NCBI GenBank assembly: GCA_964019425.1
Contig: OZ025860.1
Location: forward strand, 1-64,000
Direction of reading: 5' to 3'
Origin: Flectonema sp. DT1601
Taxonomy: Eukaryota; Euglenozoa; Diplonemea; Diplonemida; Diplonemidae
Length of the DNA: 64,000 bases
Shown piece after piece: positions 9,359-18,995 of this stretch. Numbering within the stretch: the stretch's first letter is position 1; every line of letters begins with the position of its first letter. The translations under genes were made by a program, and so were the position numbers. The notes beneath the pieces are model-generated. The model was not told the origin of the DNA. It was given only the letters and a program-made list of their open reading frames with translations, and made no database searches.

Positions 9359-11605
9359 TTATCCGAGTCCAACTGGCATCGAAGCAAGCCCAGAGCCAGA
9401 ACCTCCACCACTAGTACCACCGAGGTGTGTTATTGAAAGCATAGAAGCTCTGCCGTCAATAATTGATTTTAGTGACGGGACAGAAGCAGTGTTTCTCATA
9501 CGGGAAGGGCGTACAGTTCCAACTATGGGACGAGGGGCTGTTCCTGTGTGAGGATACGACGGGTGGTTACCATGAGCAGGTGCGGCAATAGTTGGATCAG
9601 TGTGGGCAGTTGGAAGAACTGAAGGATTGAGAATTGATTCATCGATACCTTCAGCAGCACGTCGTTCAATAGCAGCTGACTTGCTGGAACGAGTTAGATG
9701 AGCAGTTGCTGCAGCAGAAAGCGGGGGAATTGCTGGTAAGTGAACAGCTGTGGGTGCGCCCAACAACATGTCAGCAATAGTTCGTTTTGTTAATGTCACA
9801 GCTGGTCCGTTTGGTGTTGAGGCTGAGAGACGAGGAGCTACCCCACCGCTCGAAGCCATCAAAATGTCATCATCTGGAATCGCAAGATATCCCATCGAAG
9901 AACTCTTCCTGCCATCTTCTACTTCTCGTACTTTCTGACGCAATGCTTCGATTTCATTTCGTTGTTTTTCAATTATTAAATTCGAGTCGTCATTTCTTCC
10001 CGCCGCTCCATTTTCCACAACTGGCGCTGTTTGACACCCCTGACTTGCACCATTTTTGACTGGTTCAGGTGCTGGTGCTGGTTCTGATTTAAATTGTTCC
10101 ACAATAACGGGTTTCGGTTCATAACGTTCTTCAACCAACATACGATCATCAGAATAAGGAATTATTTCGTCAATTTGAAGGGCGCGGTGACCTTCTTGTG
10201 GAGGAACTTCCGCCGCCTGCTGCACCAGTTCCGACCACCAGCCGGTACTCAAAATGTCAAGTTCTGAACGAAGCGGGTCACTCGGATGTGATAGTCTTCG
10301 AAGTAACTCTTCTGCAAGTTCGTAGCTATTTGATGGACCTGAGATGACAATTTTGAAATTACTTGGAAGCGTATCAGAAGAACAATCAACAATAATAATG
10401 TCTTCATCTTTAATTGCCATAAACTTTGATATCACCTTTGCAATATAACCAGGTTTCAATGAAACTCTTAGTTGTGCATAAATCGGTCTCGCTGATACCT
10501 TTTGCTGGGGAACTTCAACAGAAGATGGTTCAACAGGTTTTCGAACCGATTCGTAAGAAACTGCAGAAACAGGAGACGTGAGCTCGTGTTGAACTGTAGC
10601 GAAAGGCAACGAGTACTGAGGATCTTCTTGGACGCGAACTGCATCTATTTTCCTGCTATTGCCAGTTGAGAGATCGATTAGATATCCGTCTGAAAGTGTT
10701 TCTCCATTTCCATCAACTCCTCCGTGAACAAACATTAGAGGCTTCCCTTGAGGAGAAATAATATGAGCAGATGCCGCCCCGGATCTACGAGGGATATCAG
10801 CTGACGCAGAAATCTGACTCCAATTCCCACTACTTGAGTTGAACACCCAGAGGTCATTCGCTTTTCGACTTTGCTGATGTGTCCCTCCACCAAAAATGTA
10901 AAAATCTGATCCGACTCCCACAGCTGTGTGTAGAGCTCGAGTAATTGGAGACGTGTTGAAATCAATCCACCGCCACTCGTGACGATCGGAATGCCAAACG
11001 CACATCGTTTTGGATTCGGAAGAGTCTACAACATCTACTCCCCCGTAAAAGATAACATTATGAGCGAATATCATGGCTGAGTGACCCCACAACATTGGAG
11101 GTCCATTTAAGGAACTAATTCTCCTCCAAGTTGGAGTGTGGCCACCCAAAGAGAGTTCGTAGATATCGAAAAAGGCCGGGTCTTTTATTACTGTCTCGGC
11201 ATTATTTCCAACTGGGTAGCCTCCATAAACGAGTATTGTGTCTTGTGATGAAAGGACTGCCGTGTGGTGGCATCTCCGTTGAGGAGCTTCACCAACTGCT
11301 GTCTGCGTTCGCCAACCAGCACTACTGTCCCACACCAACATCACATCCTCGTGAGTGGAGGGTTCGGCTTCTGAGTTGTCTCCAACACCTCCCAGAAGTA
11401 TTAAAAAATTATCTCTCCATCTAACTGCGCAGTGATATGCTCTTGGACTTGGTCCTCCTCTTCCCCTGTGTAGTAACTCCCATCTTCCTGTCCCACGATT
11501 GCTGTCGATATTGACCCTCCACAAGTCATTTGTATATCTCCCACCTCTCTTACCTCCGAAACACAACGCACCCCCTCCCCACGAAGTTAAGCTGTGTCCT
11601 TCCAT
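9359..11605 (-). CDS. Kelch-repeat protein with disordered C-terminal half
   Basis: 748 aa. Residues 1 to about 330 hold roughly six kelch repeats (paired Gly such as FGG, LLGG, VYGG, FYGG, FGGG, HGG, with spaced W/Y), a typical beta-propeller length. A separate folded-looking segment of unknown type lies near 370-455. The rest is Pro/Ala/Ser-rich and disordered, with a short coiled coil near 542-565 and a Gly-rich tail. Kelch propellers are protein-interaction platforms; the partner cannot be told from sequence. The first repeat begins at the very start of the frame, and an acceptor-like TTTTTTTTAG (AG at 11627-11628) lies 21 nt upstream of the ATG. The open frame could extend a few codons to that AG, so a short upstream coding exon cannot be excluded. 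The 26-bp tandem array lies immediately 5' of this gene. Confidence 0.88.
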   Translation of the reverse strand: MEGHSLTSWGGGALCFGGKRGGRYTNDLWRVNIDSNRGTGRWELLHRGRGGPSPRAYHCAVRWRDNFLILLGGVGDNSEAEPSTHEDVMLVWDSSAGWRTQTAVGEAPQRRCHHTAVLSSQDTILVYGGYPVGNNAETVIKDPAFFDIYELSLGGHTPTWRRISSLNGPPMLWGHSAMIFAHNVIFYGGVDVVDSSESKTMCVWHSDRHEWRWIDFNTSPITRALHTAVGVGSDFYIFGGGTHQQSRKANDLWVFNSSSGNWSQISASADIPRRSGAASAHIISPQGKPLMFVHGGVDGNGETLSDGYLIDLSTGNSRKIDAVRVQEDPQYSLPFATVQHELTSPVSAVSYESVRKPVEPSSVEVPQQKVSARPIYAQLRVSLKPGYIAKVISKFMAIKDEDIIIVDCSSDTLPSNFKIVISGPSNSYELAEELLRRLSHPSDPLRSELDILSTGWWSELVQQAAEVPPQEGHRALQIDEIIPYSDDRMLVEERYEPKPVIVEQFKSEPAPAPEPVKNGASQGCQTAPVVENGAAGRNDDSNLIIEKQRNEIEALRQKVREVEDGRKSSSMGYLAIPDDDILMASSGGVAPRLSASTPNGPAVTLTKRTIADMLLGAPTAVHLPAIPPLSAAATAHLTRSSKSAAIERRAAEGIDESILNPSVLPTAHTDPTIAAPAHGNHPSYPHTGTAPRPIVGTVRPSRMRNTASVPSLKSIIDGRASMLSITHLGGTSGGGSGSGLASMPVGLG

Positions 11606-11868
11606 ATGCCTTAGGGCTGATGAAAACTAAAAAAAAGTAATTCAATATTAACTAAATGGAAATACAATTCATCGAACGCTGTAAATTTGTGGAAAGACTG
11701 AGCCCTTCCTATTTTATCAACTTATTCTGCCTGCGAGGTAGACATGTTTTACTCACATCTATTTCACGGCAACTGTGTGAGAATATAATATCTGCGAAAA
11801 GAAGTGCAACTCGCACAGTTCACAGTTCGCGATGCAATTCACAGAAGTCAAATACAACATTCGATTCC

Positions 11869-12690
11869 AGAGATGTATCTCTTACAGACACAACAGAGAT
11901 GTATCTCTTACAGACACAACAGAGATGTATCTCTTACAGACACAACAGAGATGTATCTCTTACAGACACAACAGAGATGTATCTCTTACAGACACAACAG
12001 AGATGTATCTCTTACAGACACAACAGAGATGTATCTCTTACAGACACAACAGAGATGTATCTCTTACAGACACAACAGAGATGTATCTCTTACAGACACA
12101 ACAGAGATGTATCTCTTACAGACACAACAGAGATGTATCTCTTACAGACACAACAGAGATGTATCTCTTACAGACACAACAGAGATGTATCTCTTACAGA
12201 CACAACAGAGATGTATCTCTTACAGACACAACAGAGATGTATCTCTTACAGACACAACAGAGATGTATCTCTTACAGACACAACAGAGATGTATCTCTTA
12301 CAGACACAACAGAGATGTATCTCTTACAGACACAACAGAGATGTATCTCTTACAGACACAACAGAGATGTATCTCTTACAGACACAACAGAGATGTATCT
12401 CTTACAGACACAACAGAGATGTATCTCTTACAGACACAACAGAGATGTATCTCTTACAGACACAACAGAGATGTATCTCTTACAGACACAACAGAGATGT
12501 ATCTCTTACAGACACAACAGAGATGTATCTCTTACAGACACAACAGAGATGTATCTCTTACAGACACAACAGAGATGTATCTCTTACAGACACAACAGAG
12601 ATGTATCCCTTACAGACACAACAGAGATGTATCTCTTACAGACACAACAGAGATGTATCTCTTACAGACACAACAGAGATGTATCTCTTA
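11869..12690. repeat. 26-bp tandem array, 31.6 copies
   Basis: Thirty-one complete copies plus 16 bp of a 26-bp unit. All copies I read are identical except one T-to-C change at 12608 in copy 29. Each unit contains a 14-bp hairpin-capable palindrome, AGAGAT-GT-ATCTCT, and a spacer with ACAGACACAAC. Because 26 is not a multiple of 3 and the unit lacks stops, all three + frames stay open and each reads the same rotating 26-residue peptide; these are not genes. The partial last copy overlaps the stop codon of the sugar-kinase gene (minus-strand TAA at 12688-12690). The near-perfect identity implies recent expansion or active homogenisation. Confidence 0.97.
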
Positions 12691-14333
12691 CTGCATCATT
12701 TGACGATACTTCAATTGATCTTTTAGCATTTCAATAAATACTTGATATCTCTTTTCATGAATCGCTACAACTGACTGGTCTGGTTCAACTCGATCGTATT
12801 TTGGAGACATGGCTTCCTGAGCAGATTTAATATTCGGGAAAATAGACGATGACGTTGCAGCAGTGATGGCTGTTCCAATTAACATCGCACTCGAGGTCGT
12901 CACAATGTCGACAGGAAGGCAAGTTGCGTCAGCTAACGATTGTGTAAAGATCGGGTTGTTAGCAATTCCACCTGCAACTGTGAGGGATTTCAGATGATCC
13001 TTGTAACCTCCTTTTTTAAGTACCTCAAGAGCGTGTTTAACACCATAAGATAAAGAATAAACAGCTGCTGCATACTGCTTTACTAAATTAGTATCACCAG
13101 TATCAAGAGTCATTCCAGTAATCATTCCTGTTAGTGTTGGATCACTGACGGGTGATCTATTTCCTAAGAAGTCTGGATAGATATGAACATTCTTCAGGCT
13201 TTCTAAAAAGCTCTCTTTCCCGCTGTCCAGCCGTTCCATCACAAGGGCTGAGACTTCAGAATGCGATTTGGTTGAATTGTTGAGAAGTAACACTTTATCT
13301 AATACCAAACCAAATGCTGACATGCCAGCTTCTGACAGCCACATGTTTGGAATCATAGCATCGTAATAAGGTCCCCAAATACCTGTAATTAGATTCTTTT
13401 CAGGGTGAACTGCCATAAAGCAAGCAGAAGTACCAGCGATCACAGCAACCGTTTGCGGTCCATTTTTACAAAGTGCCATCCCGCCAGCGTGTGCATCAAT
13501 TAGCGATGAAGCCACCGTTACCTTCACTTCCTTACAGATTCCAAAATCCGCCAAAGCTTCTTCAGTCAAATGTCCGCACGCTGACCCAATCTGAGCCACC
13601 TCACTTCCGATGTAGTCCAGGCAGTCGTTAAGACCAATTTCAGTCAAATAATTCTTATTCCATCCTGTTGGTTTGTTAATTGTGAAGTACTCAATAGTCG
13701 ATTCATTACGTTCTTAATAATAACAAACTACATACCAGCTTCTTGAGCAACGTAATTACATTTACAGACTGTGGTGCACATCGAGCGAATATCTGTGTCA
13801 GCAGCCTTGCAAGAAAGCCAGTCGGGTAATTCATAGATTTTGTGTACTTCGGACCACCAGGAAGGTGATTTATTATCTTTTAACCATTTGATCTTTGACA
13901 TCGCCATCTCGGGACTGATGGATCCTCCGACATATTGAAGTACTGAATGTTTGGTGGAGTTTATGGATTCAGATTGAGAGATGGCTCTGTGATCCATCCA
14001 CATGATGACATCCCATTCGGATGTGTCGTCAGACGATTCAGAAACTGAAAGACGTTTACTTTTACCAGTCACTACCATTGAGCAGGTTGCATCAAATCCA
14101 ATTCCTTTAATGTCAGAGTGCTCTACTTTTGAATTAGAAACAATCTTCTTAACAACAACACAAACTGCATTCCAAATATCGCTACTGCTTTGTTCAACGT
14201 GTCCGTCTTTCCCCTCAGGTCGGTGTTGTTTTATCGGAGCTTCTGATTCGGAAATAATTTCACCTGCCACTGAGACAATGGCACCTCTCACTGATGCTGA
14301 TCCAACATCAACTGCTATTACGTAAGAAGACAT
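12688..14333 (-). CDS. FGGY: FGGY-family carbohydrate (pentulose) kinase, two exons
   Basis: Exons 13736-14333 and 12688-13664 join across a 71-bp intron (13665-13735; donor GTATGT, acceptor CAACAG) in phase 1, restoring the conserved A-G-W junction and giving 524 aa. This matches the FGGY group (human FGGY is a D-ribulokinase). The N-terminal actin-like phosphate-binding motif is DVGSASVRGA, followed by MWMDHRA and GGSISPEMAMSKIKWL. The second domain has IDAHAGGMA, the adenosine-side VAGGIANN, and a GIWGPYYDAM segment. It would phosphorylate a free ketose using ATP in the cytosol; the exact sugar is not determinable. The ATG (14333) lies 22 nt after a TACATTCAG acceptor-like site (AG at 14356-14357). 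The stop codon sits inside the last partial copy of the 26-bp array. Confidence 0.93.
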
Positions 14334-14728
14334 CTCTTAAAGCATCTATACGAGACTGAATGTAATTATTTGACAAAAGAACAATAAAAATTAAATACAA
14401 AAAAAAAACGAGAATAATATTTATCAAAATCACACATTTGCTGTTTTAAAAAAGAAATTTAAAAGTCCGAACAATCAAAAAATCTTTCTACAATTCCCCG
14501 ATGATGTGTTCTAGTAAACACGTGTGCAGGGTACGGATTCGCTAACAAACCTGACCTTAACATAGCTGTCGAATATCTGTTGTTGATATAAGAACCTAAC
14601 CCTCAGAAGGTACTTGTGATTTAAGTGCTAAAAAGCTCTTTTTTTAAAAATTTAAATTCGCATCGTAGAGTTTCTGTCTCACTAACTTGGTGACTACTAC
14701 CAGACTGTACTTTACTTCAGAATGATAA
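14334..14728. other. Intergenic, nothing recognised
   Basis: This A/T-rich spacer lies between the USP stop codon and the kinase start. It contains A-runs near 14398 and 14638. No gene or RNA was recognised. Confidence 0.5.
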
Positions 14729-17023
14729 TTAGTTCTCACTGCTGTCATTTTGAAGGATGTCAAACTTTTCTGTCGGTTCAGTTGATGTGTTCAGTCTCGA
14801 GATCAGATCTTCAGATTGTGTTAGTTTGTCTACTTGAGATGATCTCATTGAATCATCTAATGTACTTTGTAAGTTTAACAAACTATCTGGTGAACCTTCC
14901 TCAGTTGGGGGAGGAGTGTCTGTTGTGTCTTTGTTGATTATAATTCCGAGCAGATCCAAGTCATGATCGAGTCTGCTGAGGTCCTGAGCACCCATCGGAA
15001 CGAAATGACCATTTTCGGATTGCTTTGGAGTTTTGACATCTGACTGGCGAGACGGTGAGGTGGGGGATTCAGGATTACAGAAGACACCATTACCGTTATC
15101 AACATCTCTTTCTCTTGGACCCAAGTCAGGCATCTGAAGTTTACTATGTGAGTGTCCTGAATGTACTCCAAGAGAAGAAGGAGAAGGAGAAGGCAACGAG
15201 TTGCTAATTAGAACTGCATCAGATACGTCTCCATTAGAATTTCCTATTCTTTTCTGAACATCACAATTACTCTTTTCATTAAGTTTATTCTTCACAAATA
15301 AAGTCATCATAGCTTTCTGCGCTAAAGTAATCTTAACGCTCCACCTTTCAAGAACCCTTTCCAATGTAGCGATTCTATTTCGACAATCTGGAGGATAAGA
15401 CGTAAATATTCCCAAGTACATCGCTGTATTTTATTGAAATTACTTTAATTTGAGTAAGAGAGCTTAATTAGAAAACAAAAGTGACATACGAAGTTTAGGA
15501 GAATCCGCCGGGATGATTGTAGCTTCAAAGTCGTTTTGCAAAAGACAAGAAGTGAGACTTAAAACTACCTCTGCTGGCTTTGTGTGATTCCCAAAGTCAA
15601 ATAGAAAAGAGTGATTATTAATTGTATCTGGATCCTCCTCGTGCTCTTCAGGTTTTCTTTTCTTGAGCTCCCTCATTGAGGTACGGCGTTTGGACTTCTC
15701 AACTGAAGATATCTCTTTGTGACGTCTTTCCATTTTTAACGGGCTCAGAGTCTTGGCACTATCAATCTGACTTATTAGCGGGGGAGGAGCCGTCTTCCAA
15801 AACTTTTTGACGTCATTCGTTGAAGTTTGTTTCTTCTTGGGTTTGTGGAGTTGGCGCTCCCCTTCTCCTCTCTTTTGTTCCAATTGGAATTTCTGTAACT
15901 TAAACCTTTCCTGCTCGATCTGACGCTCTTTTTCACGTTCGCGTTCTACCACAGCACGTACTTGACTTTGATGGTGTTCCGTATTTCTATTGACATCATC
16001 TGAGGAACGAGTTTCTTGCAGGAAATCAGATCTTGTGTAAAATAATAAATAAGGAACCATTCTCAACACAGTATCAACTCGTATAGATCTAACCTGACTG
16101 TCATTATAAAAGAACCAATTGCCGTTGTGCGCGACAGCGCAAACGTAGTGTCCGAAATTAACGGTCTCTCCGACGTGATTAATAAGAGCAGTAAGAGTAT
16201 ATTTATTAGCGTCACAAGATGGAGCGTCTGTGTAGTGAGTGATATCTAATGTCATCGGGTAGGAAATCTGCTTCGTAATCTTCGAAGAATTCAAAGACCT
16301 GAACTGAAATCTTTGTAACTGCACCACCAATACTGGTGGTGGTCTGTGAATGAGAGATTGCTTCTCAGCTTTTACAGCAGTCCCGCAGGCATCGCACTCA
16401 TATCCTGATAGTTCTTCAGGTTTGGTTAGTGCGTGTAGTCCTTGTTCTAAAGTAGAAACATCTGATAGAGAGATACTCAAATCAATAAATGGCTGATAAA
16501 CTGTTGACGTCTTGTTACAAGTTGAGCAAATCGTCTTTTGCTGCATCCAACCTGAGAAAAGTCGATAAGGAAAAGATGTTTGTTCCAGTCCCGGAACCTT
16601 CTTCACGCTGTGAGTTCTGACGTGATTTCTCACATAAGACTCGTGAATATTGTCGACTAGAGAACGATAAAACTCGTGAGCATCTTCCTGACGATACTGA
16701 GCTAATCCTTTTATAGATTGAAGTATTGAATAAATCATTTGTTGCATTGAACGGTCTCCCGTTTCGTAGACCTTTCCTAACAAACATAAAAGGCACCGAT
16801 CTTTCGTACAATCGTGTCCTCCAACATCCGCACTAAAAACACCAACACCTAATGGGGTTCCTTTTAAGAGACATTGCAAGACAGAATTCACATAACAAGT
16901 ATTACCCCGATTTCTGTATCCTTCCGTTGGTAGCAACTTCGACTGGTGTCTCTGTACGACTGTCATCAGCTTCTCTTCACTACATATTTCAGTGCGGGAT
17001 GGTATCATGTCCTGCTCCTGCAT
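14729..17023 (-). CDS. Ubiquitin carboxyl-terminal hydrolase (USP family), two exons
   Basis: Exons 15490-17023 and 14729-15423 join over a 66-bp intron (15424-15489; GTATGT...ATACAG) in phase 1, giving 742 aa. The catalytic domain occupies about residues 35-330: Cys box RNRGNTCYVNSVLQC (C43), QEDAHEF, a CxxC...CxxC zinc site (about 166-213), and His box VNFGHYV (H292) with NDSQV (D308). The compact domain resembles the USP36/USP42 group, which removes ubiquitin from nuclear or nucleolar substrates. The rest is charged and disordered: a Glu/Arg/Gln-rich coiled coil (about 365-410), Lys/Arg clusters and a Ser/Asp-rich tail. The start at 17023 is the first ATG. A TTTTTCAG acceptor-like site (AG at 17046-17047) lies 22 nt upstream, which excludes the longer non-ATG frame. 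Confidence 0.93.
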
Positions 17024-17206
17024 TTTCCCTCCTTGGCTCACCAACCTGAAAAAGACACAAATTGAAATTAATTAACATATCAAATGATTTAATTCCTTCT
17101 CGTAATGCAGAAAAGTAATAAAAGTTAAATGAGTTCAACGGATTCGAAGTGAGCTACTTGCGCTCAGTCGATTAGTAAGAATATCAGACGACCACCTTTT
17201 AGAGAA

Positions 17207-18457
17207 TTATATTTTCTTCGGATCCATAAATGCCAGGGTCTCGTCAACAGTTGAACCCTCGCGAACCATCGTCAGTTCATCTGTCATTTCAGAGTAAGTA
17301 AAGAGAGCAGGTGACTGCCTAAGATTATAATAAGAATACGAAGAGTGGTAGTAGCCTCCAACATCTTTTGCTACGATATAATCATTTGGAGATAGCTGAG
17401 GGAGCATTCTCTCGTGAGCTATTATATCGCCACCAAGACAACAAGGACCAGCGAGGTTTGTCGAAATCTCATCCTTCGTAACGGGGTCTCCCGATGGATG
17501 GAAACAAGAAATTCGAAGAGGCCAGTCCTTCGGTGCCCAAACAGTACGAATTGCGATATCAACACCAGCATGTTGTGTTGCTATAAACTGACCACCAGCA
17601 GTCTTCGTGTACTCAATTCTGCTCACTAAGACACCAGTTTTTGCTAAAAGAGATCTCCCAAACTCGGTGACAATTTGTCTTTTGAATAAGTTCGGACACT
17701 CCTCACGAAGTCTATCAGCGTATTGCTGAAAGTCAGGTTTCCAAGTGTCCGAAGTGAAGTCGACAGTTAAGCCGCCACCGATATCGATAATAGTCACCTG
17801 GTCACCAATCTCATCAGCCAGCTCAACAATTGTTTTAACACCAGCAACCATCAAGTCGAGTCCACACCCCTGAGAACCAGTGTGAACATGAAGTGTGTTT
17901 AACCACTTGTGCTTCCTAAACAGTTCGATTATTGCTGAGCGGTCATCCTCCAGAGGAATGCCAAACTTTGAAGTTGCAGTCCCCGTTGAAAAGATTCCCA
18001 TTGTCCCAGAACCAACTTGTGGGTTAATACGAAGTCCGATACTCGCTTTCACTTGTTTTGGATTCTCTGCAATTAGTTCCTCAACACGTTGGACTTCCTG
18101 CATGTTGTCTAAATTAACGAGACACTCTTTTGACAAACACAACTTTAATTCTTTAATTGTTTTACAAGGACTATCAAATACCATCTTCTTCTCATCAAAG
18201 TACTTCAATCCTTGACAAAACTCTCCCAGACTTGCTGCTTCACATCCCAAACCTTCTTTTGCATATTCTTCCATCACAAACCAAAGACCGTTAGCTTTAG
18301 TAGCGTAAGCATGAAGTGTGTTTGGTGGAAAAGCTTTCTTTAGCAGGCCGGCAAATTCCCTAACCATGTCCATGTTCCAGACAAAGAACAGATTGTTGTC
18401 CTCATGTTTCAGAACTCCCCGACTACCTGCCCTCATCATCATCCGTGTTGTCCACAT
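17207..18457 (-). CDS. PLP-dependent fold-III decarboxylase (DAP/ornithine decarboxylase family)
   Basis: 416 aa, alanine-racemase-fold barrel plus beta domain. The PLP lysine is K54 in HAYATKAN. HVHTGSQG (about 190-197) and IDIGGGL (about 224-230) are the usual ring- and phosphate-binding motifs. EFGR (265-268) replaces the EPGR of diaminopimelate decarboxylases, and GPCCLGGD (337-344) carries the catalytic Cys (C340) in the CxxxD pattern. The tail GGYYHSSYSYYN resembles the GAY...YN of DAP decarboxylases. The substrate (meso-DAP, ornithine, arginine, carboxynorspermidine or another) cannot be settled, because the specificity loop is divergent. The ATG at 18457 lies 16 nt after TTCTTCACAG (AG at 18474-18475); the frame is open back to that AG, so an upstream exon is possible but unsupported. 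Confidence 0.88.
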   Translation of the reverse strand: MWTTRMMMRAGSRGVLKHEDNNLFFVWNMDMVREFAGLLKKAFPPNTLHAYATKANGLWFVMEEYAKEGLGCEAASLGEFCQGLKYFDEKKMVFDSPCKTIKELKLCLSKECLVNLDNMQEVQRVEELIAENPKQVKASIGLRINPQVGSGTMGIFSTGTATSKFGIPLEDDRSAIIELFRKHKWLNTLHVHTGSQGCGLDLMVAGVKTIVELADEIGDQVTIIDIGGGLTVDFTSDTWKPDFQQYADRLREECPNLFKRQIVTEFGRSLLAKTGVLVSRIEYTKTAGGQFIATQHAGVDIAIRTVWAPKDWPLRISCFHPSGDPVTKDEISTNLAGPCCLGGDIIAHERMLPQLSPNDYIVAKDVGGYYHSSYSYYNLRQSPALFTYSEMTDELTMVREGSTVDETLAFMDPKKI

Positions 18458-18995
18458 GTTTGGATAGAAGTCGCTGTGAAGAAATCGATTTTTAGAAATA
18501 ACTTGACTTCCAATGTTGAGGAAAAAGATGTCGCTTCACGTCAGCAAAATGTTATTAAAATAATCAGCACAAGAGAGGAATGAACAAATGTAACGGAGTT
18601 GAGTAAAAGGTTCAATAAATAAGAAGACTACTAAGAAAACCAAAACCTGATTTCTTTTACTCCAACCCCACAAAAACTTGAAAAAGTTTATTTGTGATGG
18701 CGAGAAGTGTAAATGATGCCATCAGTTCAAAAGAATAAAGACTCACGAGATAAAAACACAAAAAGTTTGCATTAGGAGGCAGTTGTCAGAACAATAATAA
18801 CAAAACGCAGTCTGTTAGTTAAGTAAAAGAAAGGAAAAGTAATTTTTGACTTCTAAAATAATCCGAATTGTTATCACAAATGAAAACATGAGTAGCGATT
18901 AGTGGAATACAACAACAAACATAAAAGGAGATATGCTGAGCAAACTTGGAAAAGATGCTCGTCTGTGACAGAGGTCGCAATTACGACTATTGTAA
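18458..18995. other. Intergenic, nothing recognised
   Basis: This spacer lies between the stop of the giant receptor gene and the decarboxylase gene's 5' end. It is AT-rich. No open frame, RNA or repeat is worth naming. Confidence 0.5.

Noticed and set aside
11869-12690. CRISPR-like repeat array
   Set aside because: Units are contiguous 26-bp copies with no unique spacers, in a eukaryotic setting; it is a minisatellite.
11656-12737. Long + strand open frames of about 300-356 codons
   Set aside because: They are created by the stop-free 26-bp tandem array, which stays open in all three frames; the flanking codons show no domain.
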